DNA from: Rhodoferax sp. UBA4127
GTDB taxonomy: Bacteria > Pseudomonadota > Gammaproteobacteria > Burkholderiales > Burkholderiaceae_C
Length of the DNA stretch: 11,007 bases
Direction: 5' to 3'
NCBI GenBank assembly: GCA_002381045.1
Contig: DFWT01000034.1
Span: forward strand, 2,991-13,997
Numbering within the stretch: position 1 is the stretch's first letter; the number at the start of each line of letters is the position of its first letter. A program made the position numbers and the translations under genes. The notes beneath the pieces were generated by a model. That model saw only the letters and a program-made list of their open reading frames with translations. It was not told where the DNA came from and did no database searches. Shown piece after piece: positions 1 through 7,635 of this stretch.

Positions 1-153
1 ATCACCCAGCAGGAGTTGGCTTACTTGGTGGGTTTGTCACGCCAGCGGGTCAACGAGGCACTGACCACCCTGACACAGCACGGCGCTGTGCAAGTGGAGT
101 ACGGCGGCTTGCGCGTGATGAACCTACAAGCCCTCAGAACGCAAACCTTTTAA
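1..153 (+). CDS. Crp/Fnr-family transcriptional regulator, C-terminal part only
   Basis: The window opens inside this gene: the first base starts an in-frame codon and 50 residues are visible before TAA. They form the winged helix-turn-helix of the Crp/Fnr family. A TQQELAYLVGLSRQRVNEAL stretch (residues 2-21 of the visible part) gives the two HTH helices, with the Arg-x-x-Asn recognition-helix pattern, followed by a wing ending in YGGLRVMNLQAL. The cyclic-nucleotide-type sensor domain would lie upstream, outside the window, so its ligand cannot be judged. It lies 87 nt upstream of the ynjBCD importer on the same strand and could regulate it, but that is inference from position only. Family confidence is high because the HTH is very typical. 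Confidence 0.85.
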   Translation: MTQQELAYLVGLSRQRVNEALTTLTQHGAVQVEYGGLRVMNLQALRTQTF

Positions 154-240
154 CCCGGCATTTGCGCAGCCTGTAAGAATGCACCGCGTCCAGCCGACTG
201 TGTCACTGGCAGCACACCGAACCCACCCATGACGACCTGA

Positions 241-1431
241 ATGAATTTATCAACTCTTGCCAAAGTGGCCATTCGCCTGGCATTGCCTGCATTGACCTTT
301 CCTGGCTTGGCGTATGCCGACTGGGCGCAAACCGAACGAGAAGCCAAAGGGCAAACTGTCTACTTCAATGCCTGGGGTGGCGGCGATGCCATCAATGCCT
401 ACATCGCATGGGCTGCCAAAGAAGCAAAAACCAAGTATGGCGTGGATGTCAAACACGTCAAGGTCACCGACGCAGCCGAGGTGGTCAAGCGGGTGCAAAC
501 CGAAATCGCGGCGGGTCGACCCACGGAAGGTTCGGTAGATTTGATGTGGGTGAACGGCGAGAACTTTCGCAACCTAAAACAGGCCAATGCCTTGTTCGGC
601 CCTTGGGCTGAGAGCCTGCCCAACTGGGGCTTGGTGGACTTGAACAAGCCAGTCCGTCAAGACTTTTCCGTGCCCACACATGGCTTCGAGATGCCCTGGG
701 GCACCGCCCAACTCACGTTCATTGCGGATCGCGCCAAGACACCCATGCCACCCCGATCGGCGACTGAGCTGTTGGCTTTTGCCAAAGCCAATCCGGGCCG
801 TGTGTCCTATCCCAAATTGCCAGACTTTCATGGCACCACGTTCATCAAGCAACTGCTGCTGGAACTGACATCCAACACCAAGGTGTTGCAAGAACCGGTC
901 ACCCCAGCCGCCTTTGCCGATGCGACTCAGCCATTGTGGACCTACCTGAACCAACTACACCCGCAGTTGTGGCGCAGCGGCAAGGCATTTCCGGCCAACG
1001 CGGCCGAAATGCACCGGATGTTGGCCGATGGAGAGCTCAAACTTTCACTCACATTCAACCCCAACGAGGCCGCCAATCTGATCGCCAGCAAACAACTTCC
1101 CGCCACCGCCTACAGCTTTGGTTTCAACGGCGGCACCATTGGCAATGTGCACTTTGTCGCCATCCCGGCCAATGCCAAAGCCAAAGCAGGCGCACAGGTG
1201 TTTGCCAACTTCTTGCTCTCCACAGAAGCCCAGGCCCACAAAGCGGATACCCGGGTGTGGGGTGACGGCACCGTGCTGGACATGGCCAAAATTCCGGCCC
1301 CATTGCAAAGCGCCATGCGCGCCAAACCGCCTGGGGCGCTGAATGAGCCGGTGCCCACGCTGGCCGAGCCGCATGCCAGTTGGGTGGAAGCGTTGGAGGC
1401 CGAGTGGCTCAAGCGCTACGGTTCGCGTTAA
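241..1431 (+). CDS. ynjB: ABC transporter periplasmic substrate-binding protein, YnjB-like
   Basis: 396 residues, the usual size for YnjB. Residues 1-26 are a signal peptide: short basic N-region, hydrophobic core, and an Ala-Tyr-Ala cleavage site before Asp27. The mature part begins with the motif QTVYFNAWGGGDAIN (about 38-52). It continues with a VKVTDAAEVVKR stretch, then SVDLMWVNGENFRNLK, then DFSVPTHGFEMPWGTAQLTFIA, all of which I recognise from Escherichia coli YnjB. The protein should bind its ligand in the periplasm and deliver it to the permease encoded 5 nt downstream. The ligand of YnjBCD systems is not established and nothing here settles it. No clear Shine-Dalgarno precedes the ATG. 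An in-frame TGA directly abuts the start, so no longer N-terminus is possible, and the signal peptide requires a start close to here. Confidence 0.93.
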   Translation: MNLSTLAKVAIRLALPALTFPGLAYADWAQTEREAKGQTVYFNAWGGGDAINAYIAWAAKEAKTKYGVDVKHVKVTDAAEVVKRVQTEIAAGRPTEGSVDLMWVNGENFRNLKQANALFGPWAESLPNWGLVDLNKPVRQDFSVPTHGFEMPWGTAQLTFIADRAKTPMPPRSATELLAFAKANPGRVSYPKLPDFHGTTFIKQLLLELTSNTKVLQEPVTPAAFADATQPLWTYLNQLHPQLWRSGKAFPANAAEMHRMLADGELKLSLTFNPNEAANLIASKQLPATAYSFGFNGGTIGNVHFVAIPANAKAKAGAQVFANFLLSTEAQAHKADTRVWGDGTVLDMAKIPAPLQSAMRAKPPGALNEPVPTLAEPHASWVEALEAEWLKRYGSR

Positions 1432-1436
1432 TAAAT

Positions 1437-3065
1437 TTGAAACCCCTCCATCCATCAAAGTCAACCCAGCGGGTCAGTAAATGGCTGGCTGCGCTGCCAG
1501 TAGCGCTGATTTTTGTGCCAGACATCCCTGGCTTGTGGTGGGCTTTGCGCCCTGCCTGGCAGGTCGCCATTTGGGAAGGTCTGTGGAATGATCCGCAATT
1601 TATCCATGCCCTTGGCAACACCCTGCTTTCCGCGCTGCTCAGTACCTTACTTGCGTGTGCCATGGCATCCACAATCGCTACCGTGGTTTATCCGAGTGAA
1701 CTCTGGCTGAAGCTACAGCGGTATCTGGCACCGCTGTTGTCTGTCCCGCATGCTGCCTTTGCGATAGGTGTTTTCTTTCTGCTGGCACCTTCGGGCTGGC
1801 TTGCGCGATGGGTGGCGCTGCCTTTTGACTGGATGGCCCCACCCGCATGGGTCACTGTGCAAGACCCTTACGCGGTGAGTTTGAGCCTGGCCCTGGCGAT
1901 CAAGGAAAGCTGGTTTTTGTTGTGGGTGCTCGCTGCCCTCCTGGGTGAGTCAACGGTGGCAAAACACACGCGGGTGGCACGCAGTCTGGGCTACAACGCT
2001 TTGCAGACCTGGCGCCTGATTCTGTGGCCCCAGTTGCTGCCTCGGCTGGGTTGGCCACTGGCTGCGGTTTTCGCCTACGGGTTGTCGGTGGTGGATATGG
2101 CGGTGATTCTGGGGCCAGGCACCCCACCGACGCTGGCTGTGCTTGCATGGCATTGGCTCAGTGACCCCGAGCCCGCTATTCAGGCCCGTGGAGATGCCGC
2201 CTCCTTGGTGCTGCTTGTCTTGCTGCTGGTGGGGAGTGGCGTGGTGCATTGGTTATGGCGGCGAACGACGCAACGAAGAACCTATCCCACCGGTACGCGT
2301 TTACCACTGCGAGGCTGGCAACGCTTGAACCTCCACACACCCTTGTTCCTGATCGGCTACGCCGCAGTGGCGGTGCTGCTGCTTTGGTCAGTGGCAGACA
2401 CCTGGTTCTTCCCATCGATCTGGCCGGATGACCTGAGCTGGCGCACCTGGGCGCTAGCCGATCTGGCACCGTTCTGGACGACTTTTTGGCTGGCGTTGGT
2501 GGTCAACGGGCTGTGTTTACCCACCGCCCTCGTCTGGCTGGAGTGGGGACCAAAACAGGCCAACGCCATTCTTTACCTGCCGCTGATCTTGCCTGTCCTG
2601 CCCTTGGTGGCCGGCCAATACGCCGCGCTCTTGCAAATGGGTCTGGACGGCACCGCATTCGCGCTGGTGTGGAGCCATCTGCTGTGGGTTTTGCCCTACA
2701 TGGTGCTGACCCTGGTTGGGCCATACCGCTCTTTTGACCCAAGGCTTCTGACCACGGCGCGGGCCTTGGGCTGCTCGCGAATGGGCGCGTGTTTGCGGGT
2801 GAAATGGCCCTGCTTGATGCGCCCGATTTTGGCCGCGCTGGCAGTCGGGTTTGCGGTGAGCGTGGCGCAGTACCTGCCTACCCTGTTTGCCGGCGGTGGG
2901 CGGTTTGTCACGGTGACCACCGAGGCGGTGGCCCTGAGTGCCGGTGGCAACCGCCGCACGCTGGCAGTGCAGGCCCTGCTGCAAATCGCGCTACCGCTGG
3001 CGGCCTTTGCGCTGGCGGCCTGGCTGCCCGCTTGGGTGGGTAGGAACCGGCGGGGGCTGCGCTGA
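1437..3065 (+). CDS. ynjC: ABC transporter permease, fused double-domain, YnjC-like
   Basis: Inner-membrane channel subunit. The chain of about 542 residues carries two binding-protein-dependent permease domains in tandem, as in YnjC. Each ends in a cytoplasmic EAA-type loop that docks on the ATPase: one near residues 176-205 (TRVARSLGYNALQTWRLILW) and one near 436-465 (TARALGCSRMGACLRVKWP). Many hydrophobic, Leu/Trp-rich membrane segments lie between them. The frame is open upstream to a TTG at 1380 inside ynjB. I chose the TTG at 1437 because it sits 5 nt after the ynjB stop and just before the first basic and hydrophobic stretch. No ATG is available in frame there, and the ribosome site is poor, which suggests translational coupling to ynjB. 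The stop is certain; the start is moderately certain. Confidence 0.9.
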   Translation: MKPLHPSKSTQRVSKWLAALPVALIFVPDIPGLWWALRPAWQVAIWEGLWNDPQFIHALGNTLLSALLSTLLACAMASTIATVVYPSELWLKLQRYLAPLLSVPHAAFAIGVFFLLAPSGWLARWVALPFDWMAPPAWVTVQDPYAVSLSLALAIKESWFLLWVLAALLGESTVAKHTRVARSLGYNALQTWRLILWPQLLPRLGWPLAAVFAYGLSVVDMAVILGPGTPPTLAVLAWHWLSDPEPAIQARGDAASLVLLVLLLVGSGVVHWLWRRTTQRRTYPTGTRLPLRGWQRLNLHTPLFLIGYAAVAVLLLWSVADTWFFPSIWPDDLSWRTWALADLAPFWTTFWLALVVNGLCLPTALVWLEWGPKQANAILYLPLILPVLPLVAGQYAALLQMGLDGTAFALVWSHLLWVLPYMVLTLVGPYRSFDPRLLTTARALGCSRMGACLRVKWPCLMRPILAALAVGFAVSVAQYLPTLFAGGGRFVTVTTEAVALSAGGNRRTLAVQALLQIALPLAAFALAAWLPAWVGRNRRGLR

Positions 3066-3066
3066 C

Positions 3067-3747
3067 ATGTTGAGCATCAAAAACCTCACACTGAGGCGCG
3101 GCGATGTGCGATTGCTGACGCAAATGCAATTGCAGATTGAACCCAGCGAAATCGTCACGCTATTTGGGGTATCGGGCTCGGGCAAATCCAGCTTACTGAA
3201 CTGGATGGTGGGCGACCTGGACTCGGTCTTTTCTGCCCGTGGGGAATTGTGGCTGGATCAGCGGCGACTTGACACTCTGCCCACCGAGCAGCGCCGGGTC
3301 GGCATTTTATTTCAGGATGACCTGTTGTTCCCGCATTTGAGCGTGGGACACAACCTGGCGTTTGCGTTGCCAGCTCACATCGAAGGGACAAAGGCACGAC
3401 GTCAAATGATTGAGCGCACCTTGGCCGACATGGGGCTGGCGGGTTTTCATGACCGCGATCCGGCCACACTGTCGGGCGGACAACGGGCCCGCGTCAGCCT
3501 GATGCGCGCGCTGCTGGCAGAGCCTCAGGCCCTGCTGCTAGACGAGCCCTTTTCCAGGCTCGATGCGTTGTTGCGTACCCAGTTCCGTACCTACGTGTTC
3601 GAGCAGATCGCCCGCCAGGGCATCCCGACGTTGCTGGTCACCCACGACCCGGCCGATGTGCCACCTGGTGGCCGGGTTATCGACATTGGCGATTGGGATG
3701 GCTCAGCCGAGCCGCCAGCTGTGAAATCGCCCAACCCAAGCCAATAA
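3067..3747 (+). CDS. ynjD: ABC transporter ATP-binding protein, YnjD-like
   Basis: 226-residue ATPase that powers the YnjBC importer from the cytoplasmic face. All nucleotide-binding motifs are intact: Walker A GVSGSGKSS (34-42), Q-loop Gln83 in ILFQDD, signature LSGGQ (135-139), Walker B ALLLDE (155-160), D-loop SRLD (163-166) and switch His193 in VTHD. The chain closely resembles E. coli YnjD, including GELWL, the DTLPTEQRRVGILFQD block, and DPATLSGGQRARV. The ATG lies one base after the ynjC stop; the longer upstream open frame (from 2938) would overlap ynjC and lacks family similarity. It has the short C-terminus of single-domain ATPases, with no added regulatory domain. Its last 45 nt overlap the 3' end of the convergent reductase gene. 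Confidence 0.95.
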   Translation: MLSIKNLTLRRGDVRLLTQMQLQIEPSEIVTLFGVSGSGKSSLLNWMVGDLDSVFSARGELWLDQRRLDTLPTEQRRVGILFQDDLLFPHLSVGHNLAFALPAHIEGTKARRQMIERTLADMGLAGFHDRDPATLSGGQRARVSLMRALLAEPQALLLDEPFSRLDALLRTQFRTYVFEQIARQGIPTLLVTHDPADVPPGGRVIDIGDWDGSAEPPAVKSPNPSQ

Positions 3748-5865
3748 CTTTTTGGGTGCGTGGGCGCGCTTCCATTCACCCGCCGCATATTTGTTAGCCT
3801 CGGCCAGAGTGGGGTAGATGTGGATCGTGCCCAAAATCTTGTTCAGACCCAGCCCGTGTTTCATGGCCAACACAAACTCGGCCAGCAGGTCGGCCGCATG
3901 CTCGCCCACGATGTTCACGCCGAGAATTTTGTCCTTGCCAGGCACCGTCAATACCTTCACGAAGCCACGGGCCGTGTCATCCGCAATGGCGCGGTCCAGA
4001 TCGTCAATGCCATACCGGGTGAGCTCGTAATCAATGCCCTTTTCTATGGCATCCTGCTCGTTCAAGCCAACCCGCGCCACCTCGGGCTCGATGAAAGTGG
4101 CCCAGGGCACCACCGAATAATCCACCTTAAATTTTTTAAAGTCACCAAACAACGCGTTCACTGCGGCATACCAGGCCATGTGGGCCGCCGTGTGGGTGAA
4201 TTGGTAGGGCCCGGCCACGTCGCCTGCGGCATAGATGTTGGGGTAGAGCGTTTCCAAATAGTCATTCACAGGCACGGTGCGTTGGGTGGCAATACCCAGG
4301 TCTTCCAAGCCGTAGCCCTGCAAGCGGGCAGTCCGGCCGACGGCGAACAGAATTGCGTCAAATTCAATCGACACCTCGGCGCCTTGGTGTTCCACCACAA
4401 TGAATTTGCGCAAGCCCTTTTTCTCACAACGCAGCGCCTTGTGGTTGGTGAGAACCTGCACACCGTCACGCAACAAAGCTTGTCGCGCCAACTCGGACAC
4501 TTCAAGGTCCTCACGGAGCATCAGCCGCGGTGCCATCTCGATCTGAATGACCTGGGAGCCCAGCCGGGCGAAGCTTTGGGCCAGTTCGCAGCCAATAGGT
4601 CCGCCGCCCAAAACCACCAGGCGCTTGGGTGGCGCATCCAGCTTGGCAAACTCATCCCAGAGTGTGTCGCTGGTGACATAGCCCACCTCATCCAGACCAG
4701 GCAAAGGCGGCACAAACGGACGCGCGCCGGCCGCAATCACGATGCTGCGGGTGGTGAGGCGCTGCACACGCGGGCCCGGCTGGCCGTCGTTTTGCGTCAC
4801 CTCCACCGTCCACGGGTCGACGATGCGGGCATGACCTTGCAACACCTCCACACCCAAGGCGGTGTAACGCGCCACGCTGTCATGTGGGGCGATGGTGTCA
4901 ATCACCTCATGCACCCGCGCCATAACTTGGCGAAAGCTGAACTCTGGCGTGACCGCACGCAAACCGTAGTGATCAGCATGGCGCATTTGGTGCGCCATGC
5001 GTGCGGATTTGATCAAAGCCTTGCTTGGCACACAGCCATAGTTCAGGCAGTCGCCGCCCATCTTATGCGACTCCACCAGCGTGACTTTGGCCTTGACCGC
5101 CGCTGCAATGTAGGAAGTAACCAAGCCCGCTGCACCCGCACCAATCACCACCAGGTTGCGATCAAATTTGACCGGGCGTGACCATTTGGCATAAACACGG
5201 CGGCGCCGTAAAAATTTTAGGAATTGCTTGGCCAACAACGGAAAGATGCCCAGCAGCGCAAACGACAACACCAGGCCTGGTGAAAGGATGACGGAGAGGC
5301 TATTAATCTTGGCCAACTCGGTGCCAGCATTCACGTAGACCAGCGTGCCCGCCAGCATGCCCAACTGGCTGATCCAGTAGTAGCTGAGGGTTTTGATGGG
5401 TGTCAGTCCCATCAGCAGATTCACCAGAAAAAATGGAAACAGCGGCACTAGCCGCAGGGTGAACAGGTACAGCGTGCCATCTTTGGCCATGCCTTCGTTG
5501 ATGGCCTTGAGCCGGTCTCCGAAGCGCGCCTGAATGACATCGCGCAAGAGGTAACGCGACGCCAGAAAAGCCAGCGTGGCACCGATGCTGGAGGCAAAAG
5601 ACACCAGCAATGTGCCAAAACCCAGGCCAAACAAGGCGCCTGCAGCCAGCGTCATGATCACCGCACCCGGCAATGACAAGGCCGTCACCAGCACGTACGC
5701 GACAAAGAAAATCAGCGCCACCTTGTAGGGAGACTGCTGGCGCAGTGCCTCGAACTGGCTCAGGCTGGCTTTGAGCCCGTCAAATGTGAGCCACTGATTC
5801 AGATCCAATGCAAAAAATGCGCCGACGGCCGAGAGAACCAGCACCAAAACAAACATTTTTTTCAT
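3703..5865 (-). CDS. Fusion of a TVP38/DedA-type membrane domain to a MerA/Lpd-like FAD-dependent disulfide oxidoreductase
   Basis: 720 residues. Residues 1-215 are membranous: a first hydrophobic helix at 4-20, then a VTT/SNARE-associated (TVP38/TMEM64, DedA-like) domain at about 50-185, with GAxFG, a GATLAFLASRYLLR stretch, RLVPLFPFFLVNLLMG and a YVNAGTEL end. A basic linker (RRRR near 220-223) leads to a class I pyridine-nucleotide disulfide reductase. That part has FAD motif GAGAAG (242-247), redox-active GGDCLNYGCVP with Cys273/Cys278, NAD(P) motif GGGPIG (420-425), second FAD motif YAAGDVAG (545-552) and a dimerisation domain to about 700. Tyr684 in IHIYPTLAE stands where lipoamide dehydrogenases have catalytic His; Glu689 is kept. 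There is no MerA-type C-terminal Cys pair and no heavy-metal-binding N-domain. It probably moves electrons at the inner membrane; the substrate is unknown, and mercury is unlikely. The ATG at 5865 was chosen because the open frame upstream (to 5940) is not family-like; no good ribosome site is seen. Confidence 0.93.
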   Translation of the reverse strand: MKKMFVLVLVLSAVGAFFALDLNQWLTFDGLKASLSQFEALRQQSPYKVALIFFVAYVLVTALSLPGAVIMTLAAGALFGLGFGTLLVSFASSIGATLAFLASRYLLRDVIQARFGDRLKAINEGMAKDGTLYLFTLRLVPLFPFFLVNLLMGLTPIKTLSYYWISQLGMLAGTLVYVNAGTELAKINSLSVILSPGLVLSFALLGIFPLLAKQFLKFLRRRRVYAKWSRPVKFDRNLVVIGAGAAGLVTSYIAAAVKAKVTLVESHKMGGDCLNYGCVPSKALIKSARMAHQMRHADHYGLRAVTPEFSFRQVMARVHEVIDTIAPHDSVARYTALGVEVLQGHARIVDPWTVEVTQNDGQPGPRVQRLTTRSIVIAAGARPFVPPLPGLDEVGYVTSDTLWDEFAKLDAPPKRLVVLGGGPIGCELAQSFARLGSQVIQIEMAPRLMLREDLEVSELARQALLRDGVQVLTNHKALRCEKKGLRKFIVVEHQGAEVSIEFDAILFAVGRTARLQGYGLEDLGIATQRTVPVNDYLETLYPNIYAAGDVAGPYQFTHTAAHMAWYAAVNALFGDFKKFKVDYSVVPWATFIEPEVARVGLNEQDAIEKGIDYELTRYGIDDLDRAIADDTARGFVKVLTVPGKDKILGVNIVGEHAADLLAEFVLAMKHGLGLNKILGTIHIYPTLAEANKYAAGEWKRAHAPKKLLAWVGRFHSWRLG

Positions 5866-5952
5866 GCAAGAACCCAGGTAAAAACCCCCAAACCAACGGC
5901 GCGCCCCGCAGTTAGCGCACGCCTGAGGATAGTCGGGCACGCGCCCGGGATC

Positions 5953-6378
5953 TTACAAAGGTCTTTTTTGGCCCGGCTTGTCGGCTGTGGGCGACTGCTT
6001 AATGTCCTGGTCTATCCAGGCAAAACTAAACGGGCTACCGCCTCTCAGACGCACCACCAGATGACCTTCGCGCACGGCATGAAGGATCAGCTTATCAATG
6101 ACGGCCTGTGCCATCGGCTGGCCACCGCCGTGCTGCCCGACCCAAACCACCCGCGCCGACGGCGAAGCCAATGCCACGATCGTCTCGCTGACCATGTCAT
6201 CGACCAGCAACACAGTGGCCGTCTCAATTGCCTTGATGGCGCGCAATGTCAAATACTCTGGGCCTCCTGGCCCCGCACCCACGAGCATGCAAGCACCCCG
6301 CTTGTCTGTGGCCGTGAACTCGACTGGCGAGTCGTGAAGAATCACCTGTCCGAAGTGCTGGGTTACATCCTTTTTCAT
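5953..6378 (-). CDS. C-terminally truncated uroporphyrinogen-III C-methyltransferase (SUMT)-like protein
   Basis: 141 residues, against about 250-280 for a full SUMT of the CobA/NirE/CysG-A family, which makes precorrin-2 for siroheme, heme d1 or B12. Residues 30-119 follow the SUMT N-terminal domain: MLVGAGPGGPEYLTLRAI at 31-48, a DDMVSE turn, WVGQHGGG, and RLRGGSPFSF at 110-119. The usual GDP of the first motif is GGP here, and the GGDPF motif is GGSPF. After Phe119 similarity ends and an unrelated Lys/Pro-rich tail runs to TAA. The RGGEE continuation and the whole second domain are absent, in other frames as well. A good ribosome site (GAGAGGA, 6386-6392, 7-nt spacer) precedes the ATG, so it may still be translated. 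I expect no methyltransferase activity. It is a relic or a repurposed fragment. Confidence 0.75.
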   Translation of the reverse strand: MKKDVTQHFGQVILHDSPVEFTATDKRGACMLVGAGPGGPEYLTLRAIKAIETATVLLVDDMVSETIVALASPSARVVWVGQHGGGQPMAQAVIDKLILHAVREGHLVVRLRGGSPFSFAWIDQDIKQSPTADKPGQKRPL

Positions 6379-6443
6379 GGTGTCGTCCTCTCTGGGTCGA
6401 GCGGATGCAGGATACGTGCCAGCCGCTCTGCGGCGAGGCTGCT

Positions 6444-7172
6444 TCAGTGAGGCATGGTGCCGAAAGCCATGAGTTTTTGCACATCCAAAATCTGAATCTC
6501 TCGGCGATCGATGGTTATCAATTGCGCCGACTCCAACTCATGCAACACCCGCGAAAAAGACTCAGGGCTCAGCGACAACCGCGAGGCGATGGTGGCCTTG
6601 CTTGCCGGCAAGCAAATCGTGGCGGTATTGGGCACCTCGGTTGGATTGGCCACCACATCTCGTAGCAAGAAACCAATCAAGCGCTGCAAACCACTGCTCA
6701 GGGCATAGGCCTCAACGTCCTGAACCAAGCCGTGCAGGCGTTTTGACAGGCCAGCCAGCATATGCAGCGCCAGTCGGGCATCTTGTTGAATTTCACGAAT
6801 GATGCCGTGCTTGCTGACACTCACCAACCTGACATCGGCCAGGGTTTGGGCGCTCACGATATAGGGCTTGTCCAAGAACACCAGTGCTTCGGCAAAACTC
6901 TGGCCTGGGCTGATGATTTCGACAACTTTTTCCTGGCCTGCAGGTGACAACAAAGACAACTTGACGCGTCCGGTCATCACCATGAAAAAGGCATCGCAGG
7001 GCTCGCCAGCTCGAAAAATCAGGTCGCCTCTGGCGTAACGCCGTACCTTGCAGCTGAGCGATACACGAGCCAACTCTTCTGCCGACAATCCACCAAACAG
7101 TGACGATTTGGCCAAAAACCCACGTAGCTCAAACTCCCCCTGTTCAGTGGGCACCGCGCGAAACTCTGGCAA
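6444..7172 (-). CDS. Crp/Fnr-family transcriptional regulator, Dnr/Fnr-like
   Basis: About 242 residues. An N-terminal cyclic-nucleotide-type sensor domain (about 18-130) includes LFGGLSAEELARVS, YARGDLIFRAGEPCDAFFMVMTGRVKL and PGQSFAEALVFLDKPY. A long dimer helix follows, then a C-terminal winged HTH (LPASKATIASRLSLSPESFSRVLHEL). The recognition helix has Glu-x-x-Ser-Arg, as in E. coli FNR, predicting a TTGAT-N4-ATCAA-type target. The FNR iron-sulfur cysteine cluster is absent, which fits the Dnr/NnrR group (NO or heme sensing) better than true FNR. I chose the TTG at 7172 because AGAAGG lies 8 nt upstream. A TTG at 7199 and a GTG at 7154 are alternatives; every option overlaps the upstream gene. 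The stop is certain. Confidence 0.9.
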   Translation of the reverse strand: MPEFRAVPTEQGEFELRGFLAKSSLFGGLSAEELARVSLSCKVRRYARGDLIFRAGEPCDAFFMVMTGRVKLSLLSPAGQEKVVEIISPGQSFAEALVFLDKPYIVSAQTLADVRLVSVSKHGIIREIQQDARLALHMLAGLSKRLHGLVQDVEAYALSSGLQRLIGFLLRDVVANPTEVPNTATICLPASKATIASRLSLSPESFSRVLHELESAQLITIDRREIQILDVQKLMAFGTMPH

Positions 7173-7563
7173 CGGCAATACCTTCTGCGTTAAAGGCAAT
7201 CAGGCCTTCAAACCGCCCGTTTTTGACAGATTCTTCCATCACCCCAAGAAAATGCTCAGCATCCTTCACAGCAGGCAATTCTTCACCCTTGCCAGACAGC
7301 GAGGTTGCAAAGAGCACGCTCCACGGTTTTTGAAGATGCGTTGCTTGGGCTTTAAGTTGCTCGAAGTTGCCGATTTCATCGGGCGTCTTGTGGGCACACA
7401 TGGCCGGCATCAATACACCGCCGTGACCGGACTCGAAGGCGGCCCGCTGTTCGGGTGTGGGGTCTTCCTGCAACTCCGAGGTGGTAAACACCAGCAGTAG
7501 CCGTTGGGCATTCACTTGCTGAGTAGCTGCCAGCAAGAGATCGTCAAATTTCGAAATTTTCAT
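7144..7563 (-). CDS. Conserved hypothetical protein
   Basis: 139 residues, cytoplasmic, with no signal peptide or membrane segment. It starts MKISKFDDLLLAATQQ and has a hydrophobic LLLVFTTSEL strand, a Pro/Glu-rich linker, FESGHGGVLMPAMCAHKTPDEI in the middle, then WSVLFATSLSG and an alternating C-terminal strand region. I recall short Burkholderiales proteins of this pattern carrying the label 'ribonucleotide reductase subunit alpha'. Nothing here resembles ribonucleotide reductase (no catalytic cysteines, far too short), so that label should not be used. It is the first gene of the minus-strand unit, and its 3' end contains the start of the Crp/Fnr gene, which implies coupled expression. 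Function unknown. Confidence 0.75.
   Translation of the reverse strand: MKISKFDDLLLAATQQVNAQRLLLVFTTSELQEDPTPEQRAAFESGHGGVLMPAMCAHKTPDEIGNFEQLKAQATHLQKPWSVLFATSLSGKGEELPAVKDAEHFLGVMEESVKNGRFEGLIAFNAEGIAVARVSRGAH
7181..7186 (-). promoter_or_regulatory. Ribosome-binding site inside the upstream gene, setting the Crp/Fnr start
   Basis: AGAAGG on the minus strand, 8 nt before the TTG at 7172. It lies within the last codons of the hypothetical gene (7144-7563), so translation of the regulator is probably coupled to it. Confidence 0.5.
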
Positions 7564-7635
7564 GGTCGTGGATTCGGGTTAAGGGATGCATCAATTTTGC
7601 GGATTAAGTGCTCTGACAAATGTGCAATGTAGTAG

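Noticed and set aside
229..240. Three-codon upstream frame (ATG ACG ACC TGA) abutting the ynjB ATG
   Set aside because: Such a minimal frame arises easily by chance and nothing else suggests attenuation or reinitiation.
3760..5181. 473-codon open frame on the plus strand, antisense to the reductase
   Set aside because: It mirrors the codon bias of the well-supported minus-strand gene, is rich in His/Gln/Arg with no family resemblance, and has no ribosome site.
5934..5947. CGGGC/GCCCG hairpin between the SUMT-like and reductase genes
   Set aside because: The stem is only 5 bp and no T-run follows on either strand, so it is not a credible terminator.
6508..6521. FNR-box-like site TCGAT-N4-ATCAA inside the 3' end of the Crp/Fnr gene, about 130 nt upstream of the SUMT-like start
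   Set aside because: It has one mismatch, lies in coding sequence, and has no recognisable promoter beside it; chance is likely.
7584..7593. TTGATGCATC on the minus strand upstream of the hypothetical gene, an FNR half-site
   Set aside because: Only one half matches; the second half at the correct 4-nt spacing is absent.
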